Shown here: positions 16,244 through 26,900 of the stretch, in pieces
Position numbering within the stretch: the first letter of the stretch is position 1
Layout: the number at the start of each line of letters is the position of its first letter
Assembly (NCBI RefSeq): GCF_019977315.1
Contig: NZ_AP024652.1
Span: 2,728,001 to 2,792,000, forward strand
DNA length: 64,000 bases
Origin: Arthrobacter sp. StoSoilB22
GTDB taxonomy: Bacteria > Actinomycetota > Actinomycetes > Actinomycetales > Micrococcaceae
Reading direction: 5' to 3'
The notes under the pieces: generated by a model
Told to the model about the DNA's origin: nothing
The model's database searches: none
What the model saw: only the letters and a program-made list of their open reading frames with translations
Program-made: the position numbers and the translations under genes

Positions 16244-19050
16244 TTGACTACTTTCGTTGCAATCGGAATCCAGCAAATTACGGCCAGCAGACCGGCCAGC
16301 CCGGCCCAAAGAGCCGCGTAGGGAGCCAGGAGCAGCCCCAGCCCCAAGGCGCCGAGGACACCCAGCGGAAGTGCCACCGTGCCCACAAGTGCGTTTTCAA
16401 AGAAGCGGACCTGGCCCAGCATGTCCGGGTTCCAGCCCATGGCACGCAAGGTACCGAGGTACTCCCGTTTGGCATGGAGTTCGAAGCGGCCGGTGACCAA
16501 GGTCAACAGGAGCCCGACAACCACACCGAAAACAGCGAGGATGACGCTCGGCAGGGCGATGCTTGCTGCGGCAAGACCACTCAGTGCGCTGGCGCCGGCA
16601 GCCCGGGGAATGTCGATCAGGAGCGCGATGAGGGCACCCACTGCGGCACCAAACACACCCACTGCCACGGCCAGAGAGATCGAGTTGAACCGGTTGGTTG
16701 TCAGCTGCCTGTTCGCAAATGTCAGCGGCGAGTCCACGGTGACCAGCCGGTCGTCGTGCTGCGGCTCCTGATCAATCACCACGCGGTGGCGCAACTGCTG
16801 GGCGGCCAGCAATGCAGCACCACAGTAAATGACAAGCATGGTCACCGAGACGATCACGGTGGCGATATTCCAGCTCAGCAGGCTCAGGACAATGCCGGCG
16901 GCAGCGAGAGCAGCGGCACCTACGCCGAACTCTTCCAGGACCCAGGATCGTATGCGTTTTTGCGTCCACCCCATGGCGCGAAGAATTCCGGCTTCGCTCC
17001 TGCGCTGGCGGATGTAGCTCACGGTGGAGGCACCCGTCAGGAGTGTGGCGCCAAGAAGGGTCAGGAACAGCAGGGTGATATTGGTTCCGGTGAGGGAGCC
17101 GGAGACGGCGTCGGCCGCGTCCTGCCGTACCCACGACTGCTGGACGGTGCCCAGCGGTGATTCCTTACCGGCGTCGTCTTTGCTATAGCCGGGGACAAAA
17201 ATGTTGGCGTCCTCGCGGGCGGATCCAGCCACCACAGTGGCCTCAAGGCCCAGCTCGCGGATCTGGGTGGCAAGTTTCTCCACCTCGGGCTGTGCCGTCT
17301 TCCAGTTGCCGCTTGCTGATGCTTTGACCCGGATGGCGTCAATGACATCTGCGTTGCTGTCGTAGCCACGAGCTGCTGCCAGACCGTAGTAGTCGGTGAT
17401 GGCTCCGGCGGACTGGCTGACCAGGCCCGTAGCGCTCAGGGACGGCTTCAGTTCCGTGCCCTCCACTTCTTTGCCCTCAGCGTCCTTGCTCAGCGTCATG
17501 GGAGTGGGGTCATAGCCGCCCAAGGGAAGCTTGTTGACGTCCCCGGCCGCAGACTTTACGGCGGCAGGGTCGAAGGTTCCGTACACCATGGGCAATGGTG
17601 TAGCCGGCTTCTTGCCCGTCTCCAGGTCCTCCCGGTAGGAACGTTCGTCAACCGGCTTGCGTTGCGTCTGGTCCACGGCTGCCCCAAAGGAGGACTTCTC
17701 GGGCAAACGGTTGACCGTCACCCAGTCTCCCGGGATGGCGCTCTTGTCTGTTGCACCGTTGGCGGCTTCATCGCCGTCCTTGTACTGCGGAGCGGCGGCA
17801 AAAGCGGTGCTCCAAGCGGCCGGGTTGTACAGGCCCTGGCTGAAGGAAGCCGTGCTGCCCAGCAATTGGCTGTGGTCAGTGGATCCCGGCCATTCGAGGG
17901 CGAACGGGGACTTGGATACGAACGGGAGGTAGTCCTTGTCCAAGGACCGCGTTACGGTGCCAACATCCTTGACCACCTTGCCACTTGCATCAAGTTCCTC
18001 GATCTTTACCGAGTACTGGAGGTCTAGGGAGGTGCCGGAACGGACAATCAGCGGGATGGCCTTGGAATCATTGGTCAGCAGGCCGTCGCGCTTGGCTTGC
18101 TGGTACTGCGTCATCAGCGGCGCCCAGTATTTGAGCTTTACACCCAGGAAATCCGGTCCTTCTTCCAGCTGGTCCATGCTGAGGCCGGTGGTGAAAAGAC
18201 TTTCGAAGTGGCGTCCGATTGCACCGGCGTCACGGGCGTCTGCCGGAGGAGCTTTCTCCAGCGGTGCCAGGAAGTCTCCTGCGGAGCCCAGCAGCGCGCG
18301 CTCAGCGGCGGGGTCGACGGCGACGACGGACTCTGTCACCTCGGGCGCCAAGGGAAGCGCTACGGAGAGATTGAAGAGGTTATGCTCGGAGCCCAAGGCG
18401 GGGGCCGGGAACTTGACGCCGGTCTCGCCCTCGGGGCCCGCGATCCGGACGTTGGTGCCGCCCGCAGTCTGTTCCTGGATCAGCCGGCCCTTGCCCAAAG
18501 TACCTTCAGCGCTGGTCTTGAAGAGAGTCTGCTGGTTAACGCCGTCAGAGCTGGTGGCAGAGGCGGTCAGACGATACTTCTTGGGGGAATCAGAGAGCAC
18601 GGATTCCGCTGCAGGCCATTTGCTGGAGTCCATGGCGGAGGGGTCCCCCGCCGTTACTGCCCCGGCAAGTCCCGCGTTGTACCCCAGGTAGTCCATGGCG
18701 TTAAGGCGAGGGGCCTCAAGGTTTTGCGATACGCGCGAGACCAGGCTGATGGGCGCGGCCACGGCCGTTTGGCCCATGGTCCGAATCTTCTCCAACTGTT
18801 CAAAGCTGATGCCGCCCTGGCCGTTGGCGATTTCCGGCTGGATCAATGCACCGCCGTCGCCATCTTGTGACTGGTCAGGCTTTGCCTGGACCAGGATGTC
18901 GTAGAGTCCCCGCGAGTTCTCGTCCACTGTCCTGTTCAGAGCCGCCTGCGACTGGCTCTGGACGAGGACGGACAAGCACATGGCGACGATCAAAATGGCC
19001 GCGGTCAGCAGCAGCACACGGCTTCTGATGAACCTTTGGACGGCGTTCAT
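16240..19050 (-). CDS. FtsX-like permease with very large extracytoplasmic domain
   Basis: This 936-aa protein starts at ATG 19050 behind AGGGAG. One N-terminal TM (about 12-32) is followed by about 600 residues of extracytoplasmic sequence. A TM near 650-670 carries the FtsX block RRSEAGILRAMGWTQKRIR (about 672-690), then comes a helical pair (about 700-745), and four more hydrophobic segments from 775 to the end with a second block, RREYLGTLRAMGW-like, near 880. The order of domains is MacB-like, but the first soluble domain is several times larger than usual. Cargo is unknown; the ATPase is encoded immediately downstream. Confidence 0.9.
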   Translation of the reverse strand: MNAVQRFIRSRVLLLTAAILIVAMCLSVLVQSQSQAALNRTVDENSRGLYDILVQAKPDQSQDGDGGALIQPEIANGQGGISFEQLEKIRTMGQTAVAAPISLVSRVSQNLEAPRLNAMDYLGYNAGLAGAVTAGDPSAMDSSKWPAAESVLSDSPKKYRLTASATSSDGVNQQTLFKTSAEGTLGKGRLIQEQTAGGTNVRIAGPEGETGVKFPAPALGSEHNLFNLSVALPLAPEVTESVVAVDPAAERALLGSAGDFLAPLEKAPPADARDAGAIGRHFESLFTTGLSMDQLEEGPDFLGVKLKYWAPLMTQYQQAKRDGLLTNDSKAIPLIVRSGTSLDLQYSVKIEELDASGKVVKDVGTVTRSLDKDYLPFVSKSPFALEWPGSTDHSQLLGSTASFSQGLYNPAAWSTAFAAAPQYKDGDEAANGATDKSAIPGDWVTVNRLPEKSSFGAAVDQTQRKPVDERSYREDLETGKKPATPLPMVYGTFDPAAVKSAAGDVNKLPLGGYDPTPMTLSKDAEGKEVEGTELKPSLSATGLVSQSAGAITDYYGLAAARGYDSNADVIDAIRVKASASGNWKTAQPEVEKLATQIRELGLEATVVAGSAREDANIFVPGYSKDDAGKESPLGTVQQSWVRQDAADAVSGSLTGTNITLLFLTLLGATLLTGASTVSYIRQRRSEAGILRAMGWTQKRIRSWVLEEFGVGAAALAAAGIVLSLLSWNIATVIVSVTMLVIYCGAALLAAQQLRHRVVIDQEPQHDDRLVTVDSPLTFANRQLTTNRFNSISLAVAVGVFGAAVGALIALLIDIPRAAGASALSGLAAASIALPSVILAVFGVVVGLLLTLVTGRFELHAKREYLGTLRAMGWNPDMLGQVRFFENALVGTVALPLGVLGALGLGLLLAPYAALWAGLAGLLAVICWIPIATKVVK

Positions 19051-19136
19051 TGGGCTCCCTGAGACCTTGATTACGGGCGCGCACACATGCTCCGTTATTC
19101 CTCAAAAGACACAAAGGAATACCGGGCTGTATGTGC

Positions 19137-19205
19137 AAAAAAGTTGTGGCCGGCCTGCTGCCGGGTCCGAATTCCGGACCCAGCCATTGTAAGCAGACCG
19201 GCCAC
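19137..19205 (-). terminator. Nested hairpin terminator of serA
   Basis: The outer arms GTGGCCGG/CCGGCCAC (19146-19153 with 19198-19205) extend by CTGCT/AGCAG, and an inner GGGTCCG/CGGACCC stem lies within. On the minus strand a TTTTTT tract follows at 19137-19142. It lies 55 nt past the serA stop and upstream of the permease start. Confidence 0.85.
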
Positions 19206-19260
19206 TCCTGCGTGCCAAGGTGTGTCGCCGGCACGCGAACCTAACTGATACGGATCAGTG

Positions 19261-20856
19261 CTAGTCCTCCAGGTCCACTTCGCGAACCATCTCAGCGCCA
19301 ATACCGGCCTTGATGGCTTCCAGCACTTGCTGCGGAACGGAGCTGTCGATGGTCAGGAGTGCCAGTACCTGGCCGCCTTCGGTCTGGCGTGCCACCTGCA
19401 TTCCGCCGATGTTGATGTTGTTCATGCCCAGGATGTGTCCAATGGTGCCAATCACGCCCGGACGGTCGGCGTAGGCTACAACCACCAGGTGTTCGCTGAT
19501 GGGAATTTCGACGTCGTACCCGTTGACGCCCACAAGCTTTTCCACCTGCTTGGGACCGGTCAGGGTTCCGGCGACGGAAATCTGGGAACCGTCGCTGAGC
19601 GCACCACGGATGGTTAGGACATTGCGGTAATCCTCAGCGTCCGGGGTGGTGATGAGGCGGGTGTTGATGCCGCGCTGTTCGGCGATCACCGGAGCATTCA
19701 CGTAGGAGACCTGCTCCGTGACGACGTCCGCGAAAACGCCCTTCAGTGCGGCGAGCTCGAGCACCTTGACGTCCAGTGCGGCAATCTCACCGGCTACCTC
19801 AACGTCGATTTGCGTCAAGGAAGCGTGGGTCAGCGCGGTGAAGATCCGCCCCAGCTTCTCGATCAGCGGGATGCCAGGACGCACGTCCTGAGCAATGACT
19901 CCGCCGGCTACGTTCACGGCGTCCGGTACCAGCTCGCCGGCGAGGGCGAGGCGCACGGACTTGGCAACTGAAACGCCTGCCTTCTCCTGGGCCTCATCCG
20001 TGGATGCCCCGAGGTGGGGGGTCACAATGACGTTGTCGAACTCGAAGAACGGCAGATCCGTACTGGGCTCCTTGACGAAGACGTCAACGCCTGCTCCGGC
20101 AATCTGGCCTTCCTTCAGCGCAATGTGAAGTGCTTCCTCGTCCACGAGGCCACCGCGGGCCACGTTGACCACGTAGGCCGTTTCCTTCATCTTGCGGAAA
20201 GCATCGGCGCCGAGCATCCCCACCGTTTCAGGTGTCTTAGGCATGTGAATGGTGATGAAGTCCGAGTTTTCCAGCAACTCATCCAGTGTGACCAGCTTGA
20301 CGCCCAGCTGGGCTGCGCGGGCGGACGTGATGTAGGGGTCGTACGCCAGGATCTGAGTGTCGAAACCCTGGAGGCGTGCAGCCACCAAAGCACCAATGCG
20401 TCCCAGGCCGATGATGCCGATCTTCTTCTCAAAAAGTTCGATTCCGGTGTACTTGGAACGCTTCCACTCGCCGTTCTTCAACGCAGAGCTGGCCTGCGGA
20501 ATGTGGCGCGCGAGGCTCAGGATGTGACCCACGGTGAGCTCAGCGGCAGAAACAATGTTGGACGTCGGGGCGTTGACCACCATAACGCCGGCCTGCGTTG
20601 CAGACTTGATATCCACGTTGTCCAAGCCTACGCCAGCACGGGCGATGACCTTGAGGTTCTTAGCCGCCGCGATTGCTTCGGCATCCACTTGGGTGGCAGA
20701 CCGGACCAGGATGGCATCGACGTCGGCAATGGCGGACAGCAGCTGGGAACGGTCGGCGCCGTCGGTCTGTCGGATTTCAAAGTCCGGGCCCAATGCCTCG
20801 ACTGTGGCGGGCGAAAGTTCCTCGGCGAGGAGGACGACGGGTTTGCTGGCTGACAC
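19261..20856 (-). CDS. serA: D-3-phosphoglycerate dehydrogenase
   Basis: This 531-aa enzyme makes the first step of serine synthesis, 3-phosphoglycerate to 3-phosphohydroxypyruvate. It has the NAD-binding GIIGLGRIGALVAARLQGF (about 145-163), the catalytic Arg/Glu/His triad of the 2-hydroxyacid dehydrogenases (VNVARGGLVDEEAL, GAGVDVF, TPHLGAST), an intervening domain, and a C-terminal ACT domain from about 455. This long form with the extra domain is the actinobacterial type. The start at GTG 20856 is favoured by AAGG about 10 nt upstream; GTG 20865 is in frame. It follows ilvC after a terminator, so it is likely a separate unit. ACT domains in this enzyme usually sense serine. Confidence 0.96.
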   Translation of the reverse strand: MSASKPVVLLAEELSPATVEALGPDFEIRQTDGADRSQLLSAIADVDAILVRSATQVDAEAIAAAKNLKVIARAGVGLDNVDIKSATQAGVMVVNAPTSNIVSAAELTVGHILSLARHIPQASSALKNGEWKRSKYTGIELFEKKIGIIGLGRIGALVAARLQGFDTQILAYDPYITSARAAQLGVKLVTLDELLENSDFITIHMPKTPETVGMLGADAFRKMKETAYVVNVARGGLVDEEALHIALKEGQIAGAGVDVFVKEPSTDLPFFEFDNVIVTPHLGASTDEAQEKAGVSVAKSVRLALAGELVPDAVNVAGGVIAQDVRPGIPLIEKLGRIFTALTHASLTQIDVEVAGEIAALDVKVLELAALKGVFADVVTEQVSYVNAPVIAEQRGINTRLITTPDAEDYRNVLTIRGALSDGSQISVAGTLTGPKQVEKLVGVNGYDVEIPISEHLVVVAYADRPGVIGTIGHILGMNNINIGGMQVARQTEGGQVLALLTIDSSVPQQVLEAIKAGIGAEMVREVDLED

Positions 20857-21073
20857 GGGTGGCACCTTACTTTGGACAACTTTGGACAGAACTGGACAAG
20901 GAGCGGATGCGTGGCCCGGGGCACGGCGCCGGGACCAGCCCAGAATATCGAATCCGGGCCGGGATTCCGTTGCCGGGGAGCGATGTTACGGCCGGACCGG
21001 CGGCGGTTGTGAAGAAGTTCACAGCCCACACTGCTGTGCTATTCGGTGGAGAAACAGCGGATCATACGCAACA

Positions 21074-21106
21074 ACGCCCGCCCGGCTGTGTTCGCCGGAC
21101 GGGCGT
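21074..21106 (-). terminator. Hairpin terminator after ilvC
   Basis: The arms ACGCCCG and CGGGCGT close an imperfect stem with an inner CCGGC/GCCGG, loop at 21086-21092, and TTGTTGCG follows on the minus strand. It lies 35 nt past the ilvC stop. The remaining gap to serA, 20857-21073, has no gene and should hold the serA promoter; I recognise no operator in it. Confidence 0.75.
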
Positions 21107-21140
21107 CGTAGTGTGCGGCCTTCAGGCCGGCACGGAAGGA

Positions 21141-22747
<1,607 letters not shown>

Positions 22748-22749
22748 GC

Positions 22750-24654
22750 CTAGTCCTCCTCTTCCCATTCCGGGGTCATGTTGCGGGCAACTTGGATCTG
22801 GTCATTGCTGACGCCCGAAGGCACCATCGGCCACACCATCGAGTTGGGGCTGACGACGAAGTCGATAACCACCGGGCGGTCGTTGATTTCCAGCGCCTTC
22901 TGGATGGTGGCGTCAATGTCTTCGTCGCGCTCACAACGCAGTGCGGCGCAACCGTAGGCATCAGCCAACTTGACGAAGTCCGGAATCCGGATGGTGTCGT
23001 GGCCTGTGTTCAGATCCGTGTTCGAGTAACGGCCCTCGTAGAACAGCGTCTGCCATTGGCGGACCATACCCAGCGAGGAGTTGTTGATGATGGCCACCTT
23101 GATGGGGATGTTGTTAATGGCGCAGGTGGCCAGTTCCTGATTGGTCATCTGGAAGCAGCCGTCCCCGTCGATGGCCCACACCACACGGTCCGGTTCACCA
23201 ACTTTGGCGCCCATGGCTGCAGGAACCGAGTATCCCATGGTTCCTGCGCCACCGGAGTTCAGCCAGGCGTGGGGGCGCTCGTACTTGATGAACTGCGCGG
23301 CCCACATCTGGTGCTGGCCCACGCCGGCCACGTAGATGCCTTCCGGACCGGTGAGTTCGCCGATGCGCTTGATCACGCGCTGCGGGGCGGTCAGGCCGTC
23401 CTCGGGCTCCGTCCAACCCAGCGGGTAGGTGTCGCGGAGGTTGCCCAGGAAGGCCCACCACGAATCCAGGTCCGGGGTCCCGCTCAGCTCAAACTGTGTC
23501 TTCACGGCCTCGGTGAGTTCCGGAATGATTTCCTTGACCGAGCCAACGATCGGAACATCGGCAGTGCGGTTTTTGGAGATTTCCGCGGGGTCGATGTCAG
23601 CGTGAATGACCTTGGCAAACGGGGCAAAGGTCTTCAGCACGCCGGTGACGCGGTCATCAAACCTTGCACCGAGCGTTATCAGGAGGTCGGCCTGCTGGAG
23701 CGCGGTTACGGCAGAGACGGAACCATGCATGCCTGGCATGCCAACGTGCTGCGGGTGGGAATCCGGGAAGGCGCCGCGGGCCATCAAGGTAGTGACCACG
23801 GGAGCGCCGGTAGCAAGCGCGAGTTCCATGAGCTCGGCAGAAGCATGGCCCTTGACCACGCCGCCGCCCACGTACAGGACCGGCTTGCTGGAAGCAGCGA
23901 TCAGCTTGGCAGCTTCACGGACCTGCTTGTTGTGTCCCCGCACGACGGGACGGTAGCCCGGCAAGTCAACCTTCGGCGGCCAGGAGAAGGTCATCTGGCC
24001 AACTTGGGCGTCCTTGGCAATGTCCACCAGGACAGGTCCCGGGCGGCCCGTGGATGCGAGGTGGAAAGCCTCTGCCATGACGTGCGGGATGTCATTGGGG
24101 TCAGTGACCAGGAACGAGTGCTTGGTGATGGGCATCGTGATTCCCACGATGTCCGCTTCCTGGAAGGCATCGGTTCCGATGACTCCGCTGGAAACCTGGC
24201 CGGTGATGGCTACCATCGGCACGGAGTCCATGTGGGCGTCCATGATGGCGGTAACGAGGTTGGTGGCACCGGGTCCTGAGGTGGCGATGCAAACGCCAAC
24301 CCGTCCGGTAACCATGGCGTAGCCTTGCGCGGCGTGGCCGGCTCCCTGTTCGTGACGGACCAGGATGTGATTCATGCTGGAGGCCATCAAGGGGTCGTAG
24401 GTGGGCAGGATCGCGCCACCGGGCAAACCGAAAATATCGTCCACGCCGAGTTCTTCGAGCGAGCGGACAATTGCTTGTGAGCCGGACATCACCGTTGGGG
24501 GTACAACAGTGTTCGGCCCAAGTACAGGAGAGAGAGGTGCAGCAGCGTCGACGACGACGGCTTCAGCCGTACGGTCGATCTTTTCCGGAGCTTTGTGGGC
24601 TCCAGCGGACTTTGCAGCCATCAGCGAGGGGCTGATCGGCGATCCTTTGCTCAT
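22750..24654 (-). CDS. ilvB: Acetolactate synthase large subunit
   Basis: This 634-aa ThDP enzyme condenses pyruvate with pyruvate or 2-oxobutyrate. It has the N-terminal PYR domain with the catalytic Glu in [15 protein letters not shown] (about 105), a central FAD-type domain, and a C-terminal PP domain with [15 protein letters not shown] (about 490-504) and [12 protein letters not shown]. The first 50 residues are a low-complexity extension. The start ATG 24654 follows the attenuator; earlier in-frame starts would read through the leader hairpin. Regulation is by transcription attenuation, as shown by the 17-residue leader peptide and terminator upstream. Confidence 0.96.
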   Translation of the reverse strand: MSKGSPISPSLMAAKSAGAHKAPEKIDRTAEAVVVDAAAPLSPVLGPNTVVPPTVMSGSQAIVRSLEELGVDDIFGLPGGAILPTYDPLMASSMNHILVRHEQGAGHAAQGYAMVTGRVGVCIATSGPGATNLVTAIMDAHMDSVPMVAITGQVSSGVIGTDAFQEADIVGITMPITKHSFLVTDPNDIPHVMAEAFHLASTGRPGPVLVDIAKDAQVGQMTFSWPPKVDLPGYRPVVRGHNKQVREAAKLIAASSKPVLYVGGGVVKGHASAELMELALATGAPVVTTLMARGAFPDSHPQHVGMPGMHGSVSAVTALQQADLLITLGARFDDRVTGVLKTFAPFAKVIHADIDPAEISKNRTADVPIVGSVKEIIPELTEAVKTQFELSGTPDLDSWWAFLGNLRDTYPLGWTEPEDGLTAPQRVIKRIGELTGPEGIYVAGVGQHQMWAAQFIKYERPHAWLNSGGAGTMGYSVPAAMGAKVGEPDRVVWAIDGDGCFQMTNQELATCAINNIPIKVAIINNSSLGMVRQWQTLFYEGRYSNTDLNTGHDTIRIPDFVKLADAYGCAALRCERDEDIDATIQKALEINDRPVVIDFVVSPNSMVWPMVPSGVSNDQIQVARNMTPEWEEED

Positions 24655-24703
24655 CGGACTCTTCCTTAGTGGATCTTCATTAGATGGGTCTTGCTTCGGG
24701 GAA

Positions 24704-24742
24704 TAAAAAAACCCCTCAGCCTTCCGGCTCTTCGAGGGGTTT
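24704..24742 (-). terminator. Transcription attenuator of ilvBNC
   Basis: On the minus strand AAACCCCTC pairs with GAGGGGTTT (24734-24742 with 24709-24717), with an inner AGCC/GGCT stem, and a TTTTTTT run follows at 24704-24711. It lies 27 nt after the leader peptide stop (24770) and about 50 nt before the ilvB start. This is the standard layout of an amino-acid attenuator in front of ilvB. Confidence 0.9.
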
Positions 24743-24769
24743 GCGCGTGACGGTTCGTTACCAGTCGGG

Positions 24770-24823
24770 CTAAGCCACGCGCTTGGTAAGGACGACGACG
24801 CCAACGGTAACGAATGTGATCAT
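24770..24823 (-). CDS. ilvB leader peptide, Val-rich
   Basis: An ATG at 24823 begins the 17-residue peptide [17 protein letters not shown], ending at TAG. It contains six Val, one Ile and one Leu, with three consecutive Val codons (GTC GTC GTC). AGGGAAC lies about 9 nt upstream as a weak ribosome binding site. Stalling at Val (and perhaps Leu or Ile) codons when charged tRNA is scarce would favour an antiterminator and let transcription pass the hairpin at 24704-24742. Leader peptides of this kind are known before ilvB in corynebacteria and relatives. Confidence 0.85.
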   Translation of the reverse strand: MITFVTVGVVVLTKRVA

Positions 24824-24843
24824 GCGTTCAGTGTTCCCTCAAA

Positions 24844-24880
24844 GTGAGATACGTGTCAATTGACCACTATCGTATCTCAC
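24844..24880. promoter_or_regulatory. Candidate operator/promoter of ilvBNC
   Basis: GTGAGATACG (24844-24853) and its exact reverse complement (24871-24880) are 17 nt apart. On the minus strand, the spacer ends with TTGACA (a possible -35 element) immediately before the second arm. The arms lie 21-57 nt upstream of the leader ATG. A repressor of the IclR type (such as NdgR/LtbR, known for ilv/leu genes in other actinobacteria) is a candidate, but I cannot match a published motif from memory. Confidence 0.55.
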
Positions 24881-24901
24881 TATTTGGACAGCCATGTCCG
24901 C

Positions 24902-24945
24902 CTGCCGGACTCCGACTGTGTCTCAACAGTCGGAGTCCACGGCAG
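24902..24945 (-). terminator. Hairpin after ilvD
   Basis: A perfect 13-bp stem (GGACTCCGACTGT, 24907-24919 with 24926-24938) is extended by CTGCC/GGCAG across a 2-nt bulge. It begins 4 nt past the ilvD stop codon. No clear T tract follows, so it may act as a 3' stabiliser as well as a terminator. Confidence 0.65.
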
Positions 24946-24948
24946 GAA

Positions 24949-26670
24949 TTATCCGCAGTACGCCCCGGTGGAGGCACTGTGGACGAGCTTTGCGTACTTG
25001 GCCAGCACGCCCTTGGTGAACTTTGCGGGCAGCGGCTCCCAGCCCTCCTTGCGGGCTTCGAGTTCGGCGTCGTCCACCAGGAGGTCGAAAGAGCGCGCGG
25101 CGATGTCCACACGGATGCGGTCGCCATCCTTCACGAAGGCAATGGGCCCGCCGTCGACGGCTTCCGGCGCAACGTGGCCGATGCACAATCCTGTTGTGCC
25201 ACCCGAGAAGCGGCCGTCGGTCAGCAGCAGAACGTCTTTGCCAAGCCCTGCGCCCTTAATGGCTCCTGTAATGGCCAGCATTTCGCGCATGCCCGGCCCG
25301 CCCTTGGGCCCTTCGTAGCGGATAACCACCACGTCACCCTTGCTAATCTCACCGTTATCCAACGCGCTCAGCGCGCCCTGCTCGCGCTCGAAGACACGAG
25401 CAGTTCCTTCAAAGACATCCGCATCGAACCCGGCGCTTTTCACTACGGCGCCTTCCGGGGCCATGGAACCGTGCAGGATGGTGATGCCGCCGGTCTTGTG
25501 AATGGGATTGTCCAAGGCGCGGAGGATCTTGCCATCAAGGTCAGGCGGGTTGATGGAGGCGAGGTTTTCGGCGAGGGTCTTGCCGGTCACGGTGAGGCAG
25601 TCACCATGCAGCAGTCCGGCGTCGAGCAGTGCTTTCATGATGACCGGCACGCCGCCAATTTTGTCGACGTCGGTCATGACGTAGCGGCCGAAAGGCTTGA
25701 GGTCCCCCAAGTGCGGGATTTTGTCGCCAATGCGGTTGAAGTCGTCCAGCGTCAGTTCTACTTCGGCTTCCCGGGCGATCGCGAGCAGGTGCAACACAGC
25801 GTTGGTGGAACCGCCGAAGGCCATGGTGACCGCAATGGCATTCTCGAACGCCTTTTTGGTCATGATGTCGCGGGCCGTGATCCCCAGACGCAGCAGGTTA
25901 ACTACCGCTTCGCCGGACTTGCGTGCGAAATCATCACGACGGCGGTCTGCCGACGGCGGGGCGGCTGAACCCGGAAGGGACATGCCCAAGGCCTCACCGA
26001 TGCAGGCCATGGTGTTGGCCGTGTACATGCCACCACAGGCGCCTTCGCCGGGACAGATGGCCTTTTCGATCCGGGTGAGGTCTTCCATGCTCATCTTGCC
26101 CGCAGCGCAGGCACCGACTGCCTCGAAGGCATCGATGAGGGTGACCTCCTTCTCGGAGCCGTCTTCAAGCTTGACCCAGCCCGGCATGATGGAGCCTGCG
26201 TAAAGGAAGACCGACGCGAGGTCCAGGCGGGCAGCAGCCATGAGCATGCCCGGGAGGGACTTGTCACAGCCTGCCAGCAGCACAGAGCCATCGATGCGTT
26301 CGGCCTGCATCACTGTCTCCACGGAATCCGCGATCACCTCACGGGAGACCAGGGAGAAGTGCATGCCCTCGTGGCCCATGGAGATACCGTCCGAAACGGA
26401 GATGGTACCGAACTGCATGGGGAAACCGCCGCCGGCGTGGACACCTTCCTTGGCGCCCTGGGCAAGGCGGTTCAGGGAAAGGTTGCAGGGTGTGATCTCG
26501 TTCCACGAACTCGCGACACCAATTTGAGGTTTGGCAAAGTCGCCGTCGCCCATGCCCACCGCACGGAACATGCCACGGGCCGGCGCCGCGTGAATGCCGT
26601 CGGTCACCACCCGGCTGCGGGGTTTGATGTCCGGGGTATTCTCTGTCGCAATCTGGGTGGCGTCACTCAT
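24949..26670 (-). CDS. ilvD: Dihydroxy-acid dehydratase
   Basis: This 573-aa iron-sulfur dehydratase makes 2-oxoisovalerate and 2-oxo-3-methylvalerate. Cluster ligands lie in [21 protein letters not shown] and [14 protein letters not shown]. The C-terminal half has the swivelling domain with [10 protein letters not shown] and [15 protein letters not shown]. The start is ATG 26670; in-frame codons further upstream are not family-like. It lies directly upstream of the ilvBNC leader region, but the hairpin between them suggests separate transcription. The gap 26671-26900 to the divergent acidic membrane protein gene has no feature I recognise. Confidence 0.96.
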   Translation of the reverse strand: MSDATQIATENTPDIKPRSRVVTDGIHAAPARGMFRAVGMGDGDFAKPQIGVASSWNEITPCNLSLNRLAQGAKEGVHAGGGFPMQFGTISVSDGISMGHEGMHFSLVSREVIADSVETVMQAERIDGSVLLAGCDKSLPGMLMAAARLDLASVFLYAGSIMPGWVKLEDGSEKEVTLIDAFEAVGACAAGKMSMEDLTRIEKAICPGEGACGGMYTANTMACIGEALGMSLPGSAAPPSADRRRDDFARKSGEAVVNLLRLGITARDIMTKKAFENAIAVTMAFGGSTNAVLHLLAIAREAEVELTLDDFNRIGDKIPHLGDLKPFGRYVMTDVDKIGGVPVIMKALLDAGLLHGDCLTVTGKTLAENLASINPPDLDGKILRALDNPIHKTGGITILHGSMAPEGAVVKSAGFDADVFEGTARVFEREQGALSALDNGEISKGDVVVIRYEGPKGGPGMREMLAITGAIKGAGLGKDVLLLTDGRFSGGTTGLCIGHVAPEAVDGGPIAFVKDGDRIRVDIAARSFDLLVDDAELEARKEGWEPLPAKFTKGVLAKYAKLVHSASTGAYCG

Positions 26671-26900
26671 GGTCCAAAGTCTATGTCTACCGGGCCTCTG
26701 CCGGCGCTGTTGCACGCCGCATTAAGCCCATACTTTTTCCATGGTGCGGTCTTTGCGTCATCCATCCGCCGCTCCACAAATGGTCAGTAGGGAGATGTTT
26801 TCGGGCGAAGCAGCAGGTCAAACGCTGGACAGCCCATTAGCAGGCACGTAACGTCGGGAATACCACGAGCTGCAACCCTGTGAGCAGAAGGGCCTCCACC

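Noticed and set aside
19095..19301. 68-codon small gene upstream of the permease
   Set aside because: It spans the serA terminator and stop region and has no ribosome binding site or conserved look.
24844..25968. 374-codon open frame on the plus strand
   Set aside because: It is antisense to ilvD, and its start falls in the ilvB leader region.
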